This document shows positions 43,426 through 54,904 of a stretch of 60,000 nt of DNA, piece by piece (the first letter of the stretch is position 1; every line of letters begins with the position of its first letter). This DNA is from Takakia lepidozioides (taxonomy: Eukaryota; Streptophyta; Takakiopsida; Takakiales; Takakiaceae). Location of the stretch: NCBI GenBank assembly GCA_030704615.1, contig CM060731.1:59006756-59066755 (forward strand), given 5' to 3'. Below the pieces are notes generated by a model, which had not been told where the DNA came from, made no database searches, and was given only the letters and a program-made list of their open reading frames with translations. Made by a program: the position numbers and the translations under genes.

Positions 43426-44300
43426 GGTAACCCGAAGAGCGGATGGATGGAAATCCGGCGCCGGATTTCCATCCTCCAGGTAAGTCAGCGCTGCAAATTT
43501 CTGTCACGCAGGTTACTTGTGAGCGGATGGATGGAAATCCGGCGCATGATTTCCATCCGCCAGGTACAAAATTTCCGTCATGCAGGTAATTCGGAGCGCG
43601 GATGGATGGAAATCCGGCGACGGATTTCCATCCTCCAGGTAAGTCGGCGCGCAAAATTTCCGTCATGCAGGTAATTCGAAGAGCGGATGGATGGAAATCC
43701 GGCGCCGGATTTCCATCCGCCAGCTAAGTCGGCGCGCAAAATTTCCGTCGTGCAGGTAATTCGAAGAGCGGATGGATGGAAATCCGGCGCCAGATTTCCA
43801 TCCGCAAGGTAGGTCGGCGCGCAAAATTTTCATCATGCAGGTAATTCGGAGCGCGGATGGATGGGAATCCGGCGCCGGATTTCTATCCTGCAGGTAAGTC
43901 GGCGCTGCAAATTTCCGTCATGCAGGTAATTTGAAGAGCGGATGGATGGAAATCCGGCGCCGAATTTCGATCCTGTAGGTAACTCGGAGCGCCGAATTTC
44001 CGTCAGGCAGGTAATTCGGAGGGCGGATGGATGGAAATCCGGCGCCGAATTTTCATCCTGCAGATAACTCGGAGCGCCGAATTTCCGTCATGCAGGTAAT
44101 TCAGAGAGCGGATGGATTAAAATCCGGTGCCGAATTTCCATCCTGCAAGTAATTTGGAGCCCGGATGGACGGAAATCCGGCGCCGAATTTCCATCCAGCA
44201 GGTACTTTGGATCGCTACTGGATGGAAATTCGGCGCCGAATTTCCATCCGCCAAGTAAGTCGAAGCGCCGAATTACCATCCTGCAGGTAATTCTGAGCGT
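43425..44300. repeat. Array C in MULE II (about 115-bp composite unit)
   Basis: Seven to eight units of GCAGGTAATTCG, GAGCGGATGGATGG, a GGAAATCCGGC/GCCGGATTTCC dyad, CAGGTAAGTCGGCGC and AAATTTCCGTCATGCAGG. All point the same way, unlike the inverted arrangement in MULE I. Confidence 0.8.
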
Positions 44301-44394
44301 GGCCGCTAGGTTTTTGGTCTAAAAAGACACTAAACCTCTAGTTTTTTGGCTGAAGTCCACTTTTAGACACGTTTTTCAGGGAATTCTCGACTGC

Positions 44395-45560
44395 TAGGGG
44401 GGAATCCGAACGGCCCCGGACGGAAATTCGGCGCCGTTTTTCCATCCTGGGAGGTTTTTATGTCGGCCTATTTTCAGCCAGACCCCCTGACACGACTTCC
44501 TTTGGGGGGGCCCGGATGGAAATTCGGCGCCGAATTTCCATTCGGGGGATGCTCTCTGTCGGACAGGTGCCGGCCTCTCCGCCCGAAGCGACTTCATCCG
44601 GGCGTCCTCTGTTGGAAATTCGGTGCCGAATTTCCGTCCGGGGGTTGTAATTTGACGACCAGGTGCTGCCCTCTCCCCCCGAGCCGGTTGTATTCGAACA
44701 ACCCCGGATGGAAATTCGGCGCCGTTTTTCCATCCGGAGAGGTTTTTATGTCGGCCACTTTTCGGCCTGACCCCCCGACAAGACTTCCTTTGTGGGGGCC
44801 CGGATGGAAATTCGGCGCTGAATTTCCATCCGGGAGATGCTCTCTGTCGGACAGGTGCCGGCCTCTCCGCCCGAGGCGACTTCATCCGGGCGTCCCCTGT
44901 TGGATATTCGGTGCCGAATTTCCGTCCGGGGGTTGTAATGTGACGGCCAGGTGCCGACCTCTCCCCCCGATCCGACTGCATCCGAACGGCCCCGAATGGA
45001 AATTCGGCGTTGTTTTTCCATTCGGGGAGGTTTTTATGTCGGCCAGTTTTCGGCCTGACCCCTCGACAGGACTTCCTTTGGGGGGGCCCGGACGGAAATT
45101 CGGCGCCGAATTTCCATCCGGGGGATGCTCTCTGTCGGACAGGTGTCGGCCTCTCCGCCCGAGGCGACTTCATCCGGGCGTCCCCTGTTGGATATTCGGT
45201 GCCAATTTTCCGTCCGGGGGTTGTAATGTGACGGCCAGGTGCCGGCCTCTCCCCCCGGGCCGACTGCATCTGAACGGCCCCGGATGGAAATTTGGCGCCG
45301 TTTTTCCATCCGGGGAGGTTTTTATGTCGGCCAGTTTTTGGCCTAACCCCCCAACAGGACTTCCTTTGGGGGGCCCGGATGGAAATTCGGGTCTGAATTT
45401 CCATCCGGGGGATGTTCTCTGTCGGACAGGTGCCGGCCTCTCTGCCCGAGGCGACTTCAACCGGGCGGCCCCTGTTGGATCTTCGGTGCCGAATTTCCAT
45501 CCGGGGGTAGTAATGTGACGGCCCGGTGCCGGCTTCTCCCCTTCAGCCGACATCATCCGG
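44395..45560. repeat. Array B in MULE II (288-bp unit, about four copies)
   Basis: Units start near 44410, 44700, 44990 and 45285, with GGAGGTTTTTATGTCGGCC, GACTTCCTTTGGGGGGGCC, CTCTCTGTCGGACAGGTG and GCGACTTCATCCGGGCG segments. It has long open frames on both strands because the unit is a multiple of three. Confidence 0.85.
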
Positions 45561-45786
45561 ACGGCCCCCCACTTTCTGACTGCATACCGTTGGCAGTTAT
45601 TGCGCAAAGACCAGGGGCCGCATTCCGGAGACAAGGTTCATTAACACTCTGACTGTGGATTTTTGAGATAGTTGGCTCCCTGGATTTGGATCAGGCTTTG
45701 TCGCACGGACAAATCGGCACTGCATCCCCCTTCTACCAGGGAGCTTGCCCGCACGCCATCCTGGCTGTCTTGAGTGCACATCTCCC

Positions 45787-46592
45787 ATGGCGGAAAACCC
45801 GAGCGCTACAGTGTACTGCCCTCCTCACGAGCATAGAGCTTCATTTCCGTGCAGAGGGGACATCTGCCGTGTGATGGAGAAATATCTGTGCGTTCGATAC
45901 CACCTGAAACCGGGGTCGGTTTTTTTGGAGGAGGAAAAGAAGGACTCAAACGACGTTGTTGTCGAGAGTATTGTTGTGCTCCACGATGATTTCGGCGATG
46001 GCAGGGAATGACGAGTTCCACCATCAAACAGCGTCATATACAAGGCTGTTGGGGACTTCATTTGCCCGCCAAATGCACCTTCTATCCTAGCGCCTTCCAC
46101 GAAACAATCCGCGAATCAGAGTGTGGGTACCTCAAAGAGAGAAGTCCGCAACGAAGTAAATCCAGAGCCGAACCCATCAATGAAGACGAGCGAGAACCGG
46201 GTTGTTCACAACCTGTCCGACTCAGACGAGGTCATGGAAGTTCCGAGATCGACCTGGAGATCAGGCAAGTCCTCAATAGACGTCAGTGGACGAGGGAGTC
46301 ATATTCCCAGCACGAGCACTTCAGTTCAATCCATTCTTGAAATTCTGCGAGGGCTTCACATGGAGGGACACCGCTCGGAGCTGGCCGGGCTGGACTACAG
46401 CAAGTTCGCAATTAAATCGGTTACATGCTTTCCCGCAGACGTCGACGGTAATATCTTCTTTGAATTCCCTCCTCGGGCGGCCTTGCGAGAGGGCCTTCGG
46501 GACACGCCATTGCTTCGAAGAGGCCAACAGCCGATGCGTTGAGCGTGAACGAGCTGCACAAACTCCTCCTTAGGGATTCCAGAAATCATTGA
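45787..46592 (+). pseudogene. MULE II transposase remnant, internally deleted
   Basis: ATG at 45787 (MAENPSATVYCPPHEHRASF), nearly identical to MULE I for 74 residues. Codon 75 is TGA at 46009-46011 where MULE I has TGG. The same frame then continues through a Ser-rich linker to LHMEGHRSELAGLDYSKF and DVDGNIFFEFPP, a segment MULE I lacks but the ORF at 2891 has. It then jumps to RAALREGLRDTPLLRRGQ (7540-7580 in MULE I) and, after another junction with a frame change, to ALSVNELHKLLLRDS at the C-terminus (stop 46590-46592). The zinc-finger, D-D-E core and SWIM finger are all deleted. Confidence 0.8.
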
Positions 46593-46744
46593 TGGGGCAA
46601 AGGGAATCCTCCATATGGATATTTTCAATTGCATTTTCATGTATTAGACTTTTTTTTGCAGTGTAATGAAATGCACCCCAAAACTCCTGGAATGAGGCAA
46701 TACTCCATTCAAACTGAGATCCAACAGAAGCAGTTGTGGGGCCA

Positions 46745-47160
46745 TTTCTGGAAAAATGGCGCCGAATTTCTCTATTTTGGGCCGAAAACTGGCTATGTCC
46801 CAACATGCACTGGTCTGGATGTGTCTGGAAAAATGGCGCCGAATTTCCCTATTTTGGGCCGAAAACTGGCTAAGTCCGAACATGCACGGGAACGATGTCT
46901 GGAAAAATGGCGCCGAATTTCCAGTTACATGACCCAAAACTGCCCAACATCTGTGCAATCCCCGGCACACCATGTACCGAAATTCGGCGCCACATTTCCA
47001 AATTTTGGGCTTAAACACCTGTCATGAGGGGACCGATAGCCGCGGAATTCGGCACCATTTTTCGCCAGAGAGACCTATTACCGCGAAATACATCGCGGAT
47101 TTTTTCCGGTTACGGACCCTATTACCGTGAAATTCGGCGCCATTTTTGCACATTCGCTGG
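46745..47160. repeat. Array A in MULE II
   Basis: Inverse of 5835-6290: GGAAAAATGGCGCCGAATTT units with GGGCCGAAAACTGGC and CCAACATGCACTGG, then CGCGGAATTCGGC and TATTACCG segments. There are fewer units than in MULE I. Confidence 0.8.
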
Positions 47161-47388
47161 GAATTGGCATGAGCGGAAGACGAAATATCATGAGCACAAC
47201 TCTCAAAACTACAATTTTCCCTTCAAGGTGCCGAATAATATATTTGTTTTTTCTGACACATTGCATTAAATTAATGTTTTATAATGTTTTTTATTTTCGA
47301 AATCTGTACTTCTGCTCATGAAAACCGATTGTCTTGCTACTCCGCTCATGTCGCTCATGCCGCTCATGCTCATGAAATAGCTAACCTC

Positions 47389-47396
47389 GGCAGGGA
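47389..47396. repeat. 8-bp target-site duplication of MULE II, right
   Basis: GGCAGGGA follows the terminal GCTCATGAAATAGCTAACCTC. Confidence 0.8.
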
Positions 47397-48089
47397 TAGC
47401 TGAGGACCAGGGATAGAGGGGTGAATGCACGGTTGACTGGACCAAAATGAACGTTACCAGCACAGTTTTAGATGACTGCAATTGATGATGTCATCAATTG
47501 AAATTGAATTAACTCATTAAAACCAGCAAATATATATGTCATTGAATTCCTAGCTTCAATACGCACCCATAGAATCCGATAAGAAATTACTCCGCTATGG
47601 ACTTTTGAACATTATCATTGTGGACTGTTACCGGAATGAATGGAATTACAATGGACTCAAGTTCTCATATGTGCCATAAGTGAATTCCATTAAAATTTGG
47701 ACATAAGGTGGTCATTTTGGTCCCATCATAGGTATGGATTTGAAGTGACAAAATCATTTGTCATTTGACTCGTATGGACCCATATATGTCAAACAAATAG
47801 GCATTTTTTGAAAAGTCTATAACTCATCTTGTTTTTTGGATTTTGGGTGTCATTTGTTTTCTAGAAGTATAAAAACCTATAATCTTCAATGACTAGGTGT
47901 CATATTGAATTTTTTTAGTAAACTCTAATTTTTAGTTTTTCATAATTTCTCTAAATAATAGACTAAAATGTTTAATGAATTATATCTTTAATAAGATATA
48001 CCTTGTAGCCTGACACGACCTTCACCTGGGGATCATACATTGAACAATATCCGGGTCTCAGCCCGACTCTCAGCCCCAGCACCCAAACA
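47397..48089. other. AT-rich intergenic stretch, nothing recognised
   Basis: No long frames, no repeat units and no known motif were seen. Confidence 0.4.
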
Positions 48090-48491
48090 TTGGCACTGAT
48101 GGAAGAAACGGATCTACTTCAAGGAAAGATGTCTGGCCAAGGTCTCTGGATCAAGGAGCCTCCCCCAGATCAGCCACCAACCAACAACAGGGCACTTATC
48201 AGATCAAGACAATTCATAAACGTAGCATTCACCCTGCTCTATGCCAGACTGGAGACAGAGGGAAAAGAAGCAAATGAGCAGATGGAGCTCCAGCGCGCAC
48301 TGGAACCCCCTCGCCCCTCCTACAATCCTCAGAGCACTTCTCCTCTGTCAACGTCCTCGGACTCCAATCACAACTCTACACCAGACGAGCATGGCGTAGC
48401 GCAGCCTCCACCCCAGAATCATCCCACTCAGTCTTTACTAAATATGTTCAGTATATCATTATCTATCATTAAAAAAAACATTTTGGGATAG
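48090..48491 (+). other. Unrecognised 133-codon open frame
   Basis: ATG at 48099 region (MALMEETDLLQGKMSGQGLW), Pro/Ser/Asn-rich after residue 70. No domain is recognised. It could be a fragment of a retroelement polyprotein or chance. Confidence 0.25.
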
Positions 48492-48519
48492 TATCCTCAA
48501 CTTTTGTTTTTTGGTCATG

Positions 48520-49150
48520 GACTTTCATGGAGCAGGATCTGCCGTTTTTGGTCCACTCAACCCTGCAACTGCCCAGAAGTCCAGATTCATCCAAGAGGGC
48601 CGGATTTCAAACACAAGTTTCTTTCTGCTTCTCTGTGGATCAATAGCTACAAGCAATCGCGTGGGTAGATGGTCAACTGGAAACAGCAGCGGCAGCAGTG
48701 CAATTGATAGAACAAGGTGCTGCTAATGAAGGTACCTTCTTCAACACATTTCAGCCTGTTTTTCCCTGTTATCAGAGTTTTTCCCTGTTTTTGCCTGAAG
48801 GAGCAGGGTATGTGGGTCCAGATTCATCCACAAGGGTTGGACTTCAGGCTCCAGATTATCTTGATTCCATGTGGGTCAGTAGCTACAAGAAACCTGCATG
48901 GGTAGATGATAAACTAAAGGCAGCAGCTGTAGCAGCACAGATGATAAAATCAGGCGCCTCAACCATGACCACAACTTCTGAAAGAGGATCAAGAGAGGGA
49001 GTCCACAATGCCTCTTCTGGCACTTCTGGGCATGTGAAGATACTTTGTGCGGCAGACAACCTGACAGAGGCTCTACAGATTATAAACCAAGGAGGCATTT
49101 CAGCAGATTCAGATATGTATGTATGTCTCTTGCTTAAGTGCATCAAGATG
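48520..49150 (+). pseudogene. PPR-protein 5' fragment with duplicated leader
   Basis: The frame from about 48810 gives YVGPDSSTRVGLQAPDYLDS, WVSSYKKPAWVDDKLKAAAV, a Ser/Thr-rich linker and then CAADNLTEALQIINQGGISA and SDMYVCLLLKCIKMEGLEAH. The last part has the shape of the first repeats of pentatricopeptide-repeat proteins (EAL-, D-Y-LL--C). It breaks off at about 49150 where the ParB-motif gene's 3' side begins. The region 48560-48720 looks like a degenerate copy of 48810-48960 (AGATTCATCC, CAATAGCTACAAG, GGGTAGATG), suggesting a tandem duplication of this leader. Confidence 0.45.
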
Positions 49151-49168
49151 GAAGGTCTCGAAGCTCAC

Positions 49169-50677
49169 CTTCTCTTTCGCCTCCACACATGCCGTTGAGA
49201 GGTGATGCAGTTTCTCCAATTGCATGGTCGGCTGCATGGCCCGAGAATAGTGTTTTGCAATCTCGGGGATGAAGTCCTTTCCAAGTGCCGGATCTGCAAT
49301 TGCCACCAGCTTCACAAGCTTTGACTTGTATTTGGTTCTGGACTTGACACCGGCTTCCTTCAAGTGCTCAGTCAATGACTGCAGCGTTTTGACCTGCCCC
49401 TCACTTTCCATGAAGAAGCGTTTGGCATGGGCCAAATCCAGCTTGATGTTTGACTGCCAACAAAAACATGCAGAAGCGTTACATTCGATTCATGTGGAAA
49501 CATTACTGAAAATTGGGGAAGGATGAGCAGAGGGAAATTGGAGGACGGCTTACTTCGTATATCACCTCCACCATTCCATCCATAGTGAGACGATACCATG
49601 TCCGGTCTGTTTTTGCAACGGCTTTCTGAATGAGCTCGGGCTCCAGCATTTCCGCAAACATCTGCGGATCAGTGAGACCAGTTTTCCTCACCCTGTACAG
49701 CATGTGTGCCATGTGGGTATGCACGTACGCATTTTCAGTGACCCTGCAAGGCACACTCTCCAGTTCAGTACACGGAAGCACGGAAACAAACCAGAATGGA
49801 AACCGAAATGCGGCACCGCATTTCGAACGTGCTAGGGAGGGTATGAGTATCTTACGAGTTGAGGTCCGCCATGGCATTCTTGAGCAGGGAGGAGTCTGCC
49901 GCCTTCACCTTGAGGATGACACACTCCACCATGTAATGCCAGCCAATGTGCTTGGCATGGTTCTGCTTGATGTACTCCCACCAGGCGAGAAGTCGGTGAT
50001 TCCCGTCCCACACAAAGAACATTTTACCCGACATATGGCCGAAGTCGGGATCACCCTTCAGCGTCGCCTCGAATTCGTGGTTGCGAGTGTGCCAGTGGGT
50101 ATCCCACGTTGACAATTCATCGGCAGTGGGTCCACGAGTTTCGCCGTCCTCATTCTCAATGGAAACGTAAAACGCTGCCAATCCCAGACGGTACCCTTCT
50201 CGAAATGCGAACTTGAGCTTATCCACATCTCCGGGAAGGGCCTGCCTGACGATGGGAAGGGAGACCATGCGACAGAGTGGGATTCGAAGAGTCCGCTGGA
50301 ATACCCTGCTGCCCAGAACTCTGCCAATGCTACTGTGTGTCTCCTCCAACATTTTATCCGCTGCACTTTTGAAATCCTCCGGAGACATGTCTGTAGGTGC
50401 CGGTAGTGGCTGAGCAGCTGGAGCATCCTCAACTGGAGCTGCACTCTGGGGCCTGTCTGCGGGCAATTCTGCCATTGCAGAGGCCTCCTCCGGGCCTGCT
50501 TGCTCATTGGTGGTGAGGTCTTGCTGCGAAAGTTGAGCGGCAGCACCCTCCTCCGGTACCAAATCGAGATCAACGGTCGATCCCATTGCCTTCGCTGTAG
50601 CAGAGTCGGCCCCAACATCTGCAGGCGGGAAATCCTCCAGGAACTGAGCTTCAGCTCGTGGAAGCGGTTTTGCGGGA
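49169..50677 (-). CDS. ParB-motif family gene, copy B (5' end lost in N gap)
   Basis: Exons inferred on the minus strand: 49856 to at least 50677, 49554-49743, and 49169-49453. Donors are GTAAGA, GTAAGC and GTGAGC; acceptors are CTTGCAG and TTGGCAG. The first exon visible has an acidic/Pro/Ala-rich stretch, then RIPLCRMVSLPIVRQALPGD, YRLGLAAFYVSIEN and FFVWDGNHRLLAWWEYIKQN. The second has AHMLYRVRKTGL and TWYRLTMDGMVEVIYEVS; the third RAMQPTMQLEKLHHLS. Each segment aligns with copy A in the same exon. No stops interrupt the inferred exons, so it may be functional. The DGNHR box suggests a ParB/sulfiredoxin-like fold; biochemical role unknown. The 3' exon may extend past 49169 (the frame stays open to 49109). 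Confidence 0.65.
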
Positions 50678-51177
50678 NNNNNNNNNNNNNNNNNNNNNNN
50701 NNNNNNNNNNNNNNNNNNNNNNNNNNNNNNNNNNNNNNNNNNNNNNNNNNNNNNNNNNNNNNNNNNNNNNNNNNNNNNNNNNNNNNNNNNNNNNNNNNNN
50801 NNNNNNNNNNNNNNNNNNNNNNNNNNNNNNNNNNNNNNNNNNNNNNNNNNNNNNNNNNNNNNNNNNNNNNNNNNNNNNNNNNNNNNNNNNNNNNNNNNNN
50901 NNNNNNNNNNNNNNNNNNNNNNNNNNNNNNNNNNNNNNNNNNNNNNNNNNNNNNNNNNNNNNNNNNNNNNNNNNNNNNNNNNNNNNNNNNNNNNNNNNNN
51001 NNNNNNNNNNNNNNNNNNNNNNNNNNNNNNNNNNNNNNNNNNNNNNNNNNNNNNNNNNNNNNNNNNNNNNNNNNNNNNNNNNNNNNNNNNNNNNNNNNNN
51101 NNNNNNNNNNNNNNNNNNNNNNNNNNNNNNNNNNNNNNNNNNNNNNNNNNNNNNNNNNNNNNNNNNNNNNNNNNNNN
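50678..51177. other. Assembly gap (500 N)
   Basis: Exactly 500 ambiguous bases, a conventional placeholder size, so the true distance is unknown. Any reading frame drawn across it is meaningless. Confidence 0.98.
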
Positions 51178-54100
51178 CGCAACACACACACACGCATATA
51201 TATATTCATGACTCCGGCCGGAGCTAGCATAAATAAGAGCCTCTTCCCCTTGCGGGTACTGCCCCCTTTCAAAGCTGCGCAACATAGTGCATAGTCCAAA
51301 CTCCCGGGAATGGGGAAATTTCGCTCTCAGAAGTCACAAAGGGAATTTCCTAGCACTATTGCTCCGATCTTTCAATGTAGTCCAGGGAACGGAGAAACTT
51401 TGCTCGAAACTTTGCTCCGGGGAATTTATATCTACAGAGGGAATTTTCGAGTAGTGCGTTACGTCCGGTCCAATCTTTCAATGTGTGGATGTAATGTTTC
51501 GTACTGCCCCCAATCCACCACCCACTTTCGATCAGTTAGAAGTTGGAACTTACAAGATGTTGCATTGGACAATCAAGATTTTTCTGACAGGGATGAAAAT
51601 GGGGGAGAAAAGGGAAGTTTGTGAAGAGAGGAGTCCCGTGCAGAAGGGCGTTAGAAGTAAAGATAATGATAACAATGCTCTGCCCTTCATTAATATCTCC
51701 CAGTCTCTTGGCATTGGAGCTGCTAAACGGCTACAATTGCCTTTATTGCACTCTGCACATCTTCCCCTAATTTTCAGGTCCCCACACCCAAACCCGCAAT
51801 AAAGGGACCATCCAGAAATTAATGTAATAAATATACAAATAGGTATTGGTCTTGCAGATCATGAGAATTCTTACAATCTGCAATGTGGGTATTTCAAGTC
51901 GCAATATTGGGTCATCTGCTATGCAATTTCCAACAAGAACCAGACTGCTCCATGTTTTCGACGGGTGCGGAGTGTGTTCGTCATGGAAGAGATTTGGTCG
52001 GAGCGACTTGCGACCGATAATAATTTACGGGTTGTATTGACGCACTCGCAATAAAATGACCGGATGAATTGAGTGGCAATAGGGGACGGATGACAATTGA
52101 TGCCCTAGCACTTTTGTGCAGGACAGGATACAGCTCAGTGACACTCATTGACTGCACTTTCCTCTAACTAAAATTGACTTGATAGCAGAAATGAACCTCC
52201 CTCCCTTCCACTGAAATAAAACAAAACCGAAAACAAAAAAAAAAGCGGTATCCGGGCCTGCACTGTGTCACAGTTTGGAACAGGAAAATAAGATGTACAT
52301 AGGTCTTTGTTTCAGTATATGACCTGGAGGATAGCAGGAACAGTGTCATTAAGACTGGCAAGTACATGTGCAGGGACACAAACACTCTGGAGCTATGACA
52401 GACAGTCCATGGTGCAAACGAAGCACCCTATGTAGCAGCCTTTACTACTCTGAGCTCCTCTCTATCAGATTTGACGAGGTAGGTACATAGTCATCCTGAC
52501 AACCAGCTGAGCTCCAATCTGTAGGCTATACAGCCTACCCAGTTGTGAAACCTGGAAGAAGAAGGACAGCACACCCGAGCACAATCTGACATGGATGGTA
52601 CTTGAAGGAGATCATGGCCTTTTGGGTTCCTATTCTCTCTGCCATGGCATGTCTGGCTTCTTTGCTACATACGGGAATCTGGTGTTGTTGAGGAGCAGGC
52701 CAGACTGGCCACTGCAAGGTGGGTCTAAATATATGGAGTAATGCCAAAGTCTGGCAATGGAACCACTCACTGTTCTTCTTCCTGCACTGCTGCGCGCTGC
52801 TCAAAGATTGAAGCTGCGACACATGAGCTGCTTGTCTATTGCAGGCACTTGTCTCTCGTGTCGTGCTTGCTGCCTATGGATAACAATTATCCCTTAACTT
52901 ACTTACCCCACACGTTTGAGAGAATGGCTCCAGTGAGCCTTCCAGGCTGACGTTTGAAGAAACTTCCCTTTAACTTATTATCGGTGAGGGCTTTTAATAT
53001 GGGCAAAAGATTTGAAATACCCAGCAAAGCATTCACCTTGAGGCTCGTAATCTCTATTCCATTCATTTCTGTGGGGCTTTTAATGCAAGCTGAAACTTAA
53101 TTCTGAAAGTAGCCATGACTACTGATCATGTAGGTACTACTGAGAATAAACCCCATAGAGGGCTCCATTACTATTTCAAATCGGTCTGATCAGTCTGGTG
53201 TGCAGTGTGCACTACTGTGAGTAAATTGACACAAGCATATCTTTGCCTGACAGAGTAATGTATACTTACTTGGGATTGTGTGAGAGACTTCCGCAAGGCT
53301 GACAGCTGTTCACAGTCAAGGATGGATCAGTTAGTTAGTAAATGAGAATTAGTTCGTTGTGAAGACTCGGATGGGATCCAGCTGTTGGATATTATATTAC
53401 TAGATGACATTGAATATTAAATGTGCAACTAGGGTTTCCCTTAGTTCAAGTCTATCTATAGCAATCAGCTGACCATTTAACTCCATGCAGTTAGTTAGGA
53501 TTAAATTCTTCTTGGCAAGGCTAGCACTACCTAATAATTCAGTTGATTAAGTTCAGGGTGGGCCCTCTAGGTACTCATTCACCAACAATTGTCAGTCAAT
53601 CTCTGATTGAATGCAATGGCAAAGGCTAATGCCTAGACACCCAGTAACTCCGTCTGCCAATTCTTCAATCATTCCCAGGCTGCTTCCTGATGGTGACCGA
53701 GCTCATAAGGATGTGAATTGCACGGCAAGGATTCGCATTCTCAGTGGTGCTTTGGGATGTGTGTCCATGCCAAGATGCTGCAAAGGTGCCCAGCGGCAGG
53801 CCCATCTTTTCAAGCATGCTTGCACTTAGCCTACTACGTCTACCCTTCGTGTTCTGCTTGCCTGCTGTCTTGGAGATTATTATTTGCCTGAAGCGCCTTT
53901 TCTACACCTACTGTGTTCTAGTATTGGCAACTTTTCACTTCACTTCCAGAAAGCTTTTGGTGCAATGGACAGAGGCTAATATGCGTGTGCTTAGCTCTGC
54001 ATTCAAAACTTGCCTCCCTCCTATGAGATGGAGAAAGGAAGATTGACGTCTAGAAGTCGTGGAAATGGAGGACCCACATGAGCAACCGTCTGTTTGTTTG

Positions 54101-54904
54101 TTTCCCTATTGTCAAACTGCAATGCTTAGCGGCCAGCTGCCCTCTGGATACAGTTGGACTGGTTTTGGAGACGCGGGTATGTCGTTGACGCCGCAATCTC
54201 TCGACGACTCGTCAATGCGAAGGGCCCACCATCCCACTTGTTTTTGCTTTTGACTGCGGCCTATCGTTGGACGTCAAACCTCCTTTCCTTTTCCTGTTAT
54301 ACTCTACTCAAGTCTTGGACTATTTACTCCTATAATTGGGCTTGGACTTTCCAGATTTGACAGTGTCCAGACACGGGGAGCAGTGTGGTTTTTGACAGGT
54401 AGCCCTACCTTTTTTGTGACAGGTTAATTTTTTTTTTTACTTTCACTGTGACAGGCAACTTTCAGAAAATGCCTTTCACATGACAGGTCTACAAGATTTT
54501 GACCTTTCACACAACCATGCCATATGAAATTAAAAATTAAAAATGAAAAGAAGTGTGTAGTTTGAAGTGTGAACTTCTTACACATCTTTGGGGGCTCAAT
54601 CACTTAGACTATGTTGCTTGCTGGACCTTGGAAGACTCCTGGATCATGCGCACCACACCTATAAAAGTGCAAATTGTTGGGGTCCTAATTATAAGTGCCC
54701 ATCACAATATGTCCAACGGAGCGCGGAGGGGCTTGGACAACCAGTCTTTACATGTAGGCAAGGCACAAAACCAAAAGGCAAGGTATGCCATAGTGCTTGG
54801 GTCAACAATTGATTTTTAGACTAGGTACATTTTTGGCCTTAAAAGAGGATTGATGGTGTAAGGGTAAAGGCATCAGTGGCTATCAATAGCTGCATCCCCA
54901 AACT
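51178..54904. other. No recognised gene
   Basis: An (AC)n-(AT)n tract begins at 51181. Between 54360 and 54490 GTGACAGG or a near variant recurs four to five times. Open frames are short and without motifs on both strands. Possible unannotated exons cannot be excluded. Confidence 0.4.

Larger units (their letters stand above)
40624..47388 (+). mobile_element. MULE II, complete element with termini and 8-bp duplication
   Basis: The left end GGGGGCTGCTATTTCATGAG and the right end (reverse complement GAGGTTAGCTATTTCATGAG) agree at 17 of 20 positions or better, including a 14-bp perfect core. Both are flanked by GGCAGGGA. Length is 6765 bases. Order: terminus, captured gag fragment, acidic ORF2 (minus), arrays D, C and B, transposase remnant (plus), array A, terminus. 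The order is the same as in MULE I read backwards. The transposase carries a large internal deletion, so it is non-autonomous. Confidence 0.85.

Noticed and set aside
50500-51299. Open frames running through the N gap
   Set aside because: Ambiguous bases translate as X and create false continuity; nothing can be read across 50678-51177.
51181-51300. Promoter of ParB-motif copy B at the AT repeat
   Set aside because: The gap of unknown size separates it from the gene, and the AC/AT tract is a plain microsatellite.
53611-54253. Short open frames with hydrophobic stretches
   Set aside because: They overlap in different frames, have no homologue I recognise and no splice pattern joining them.
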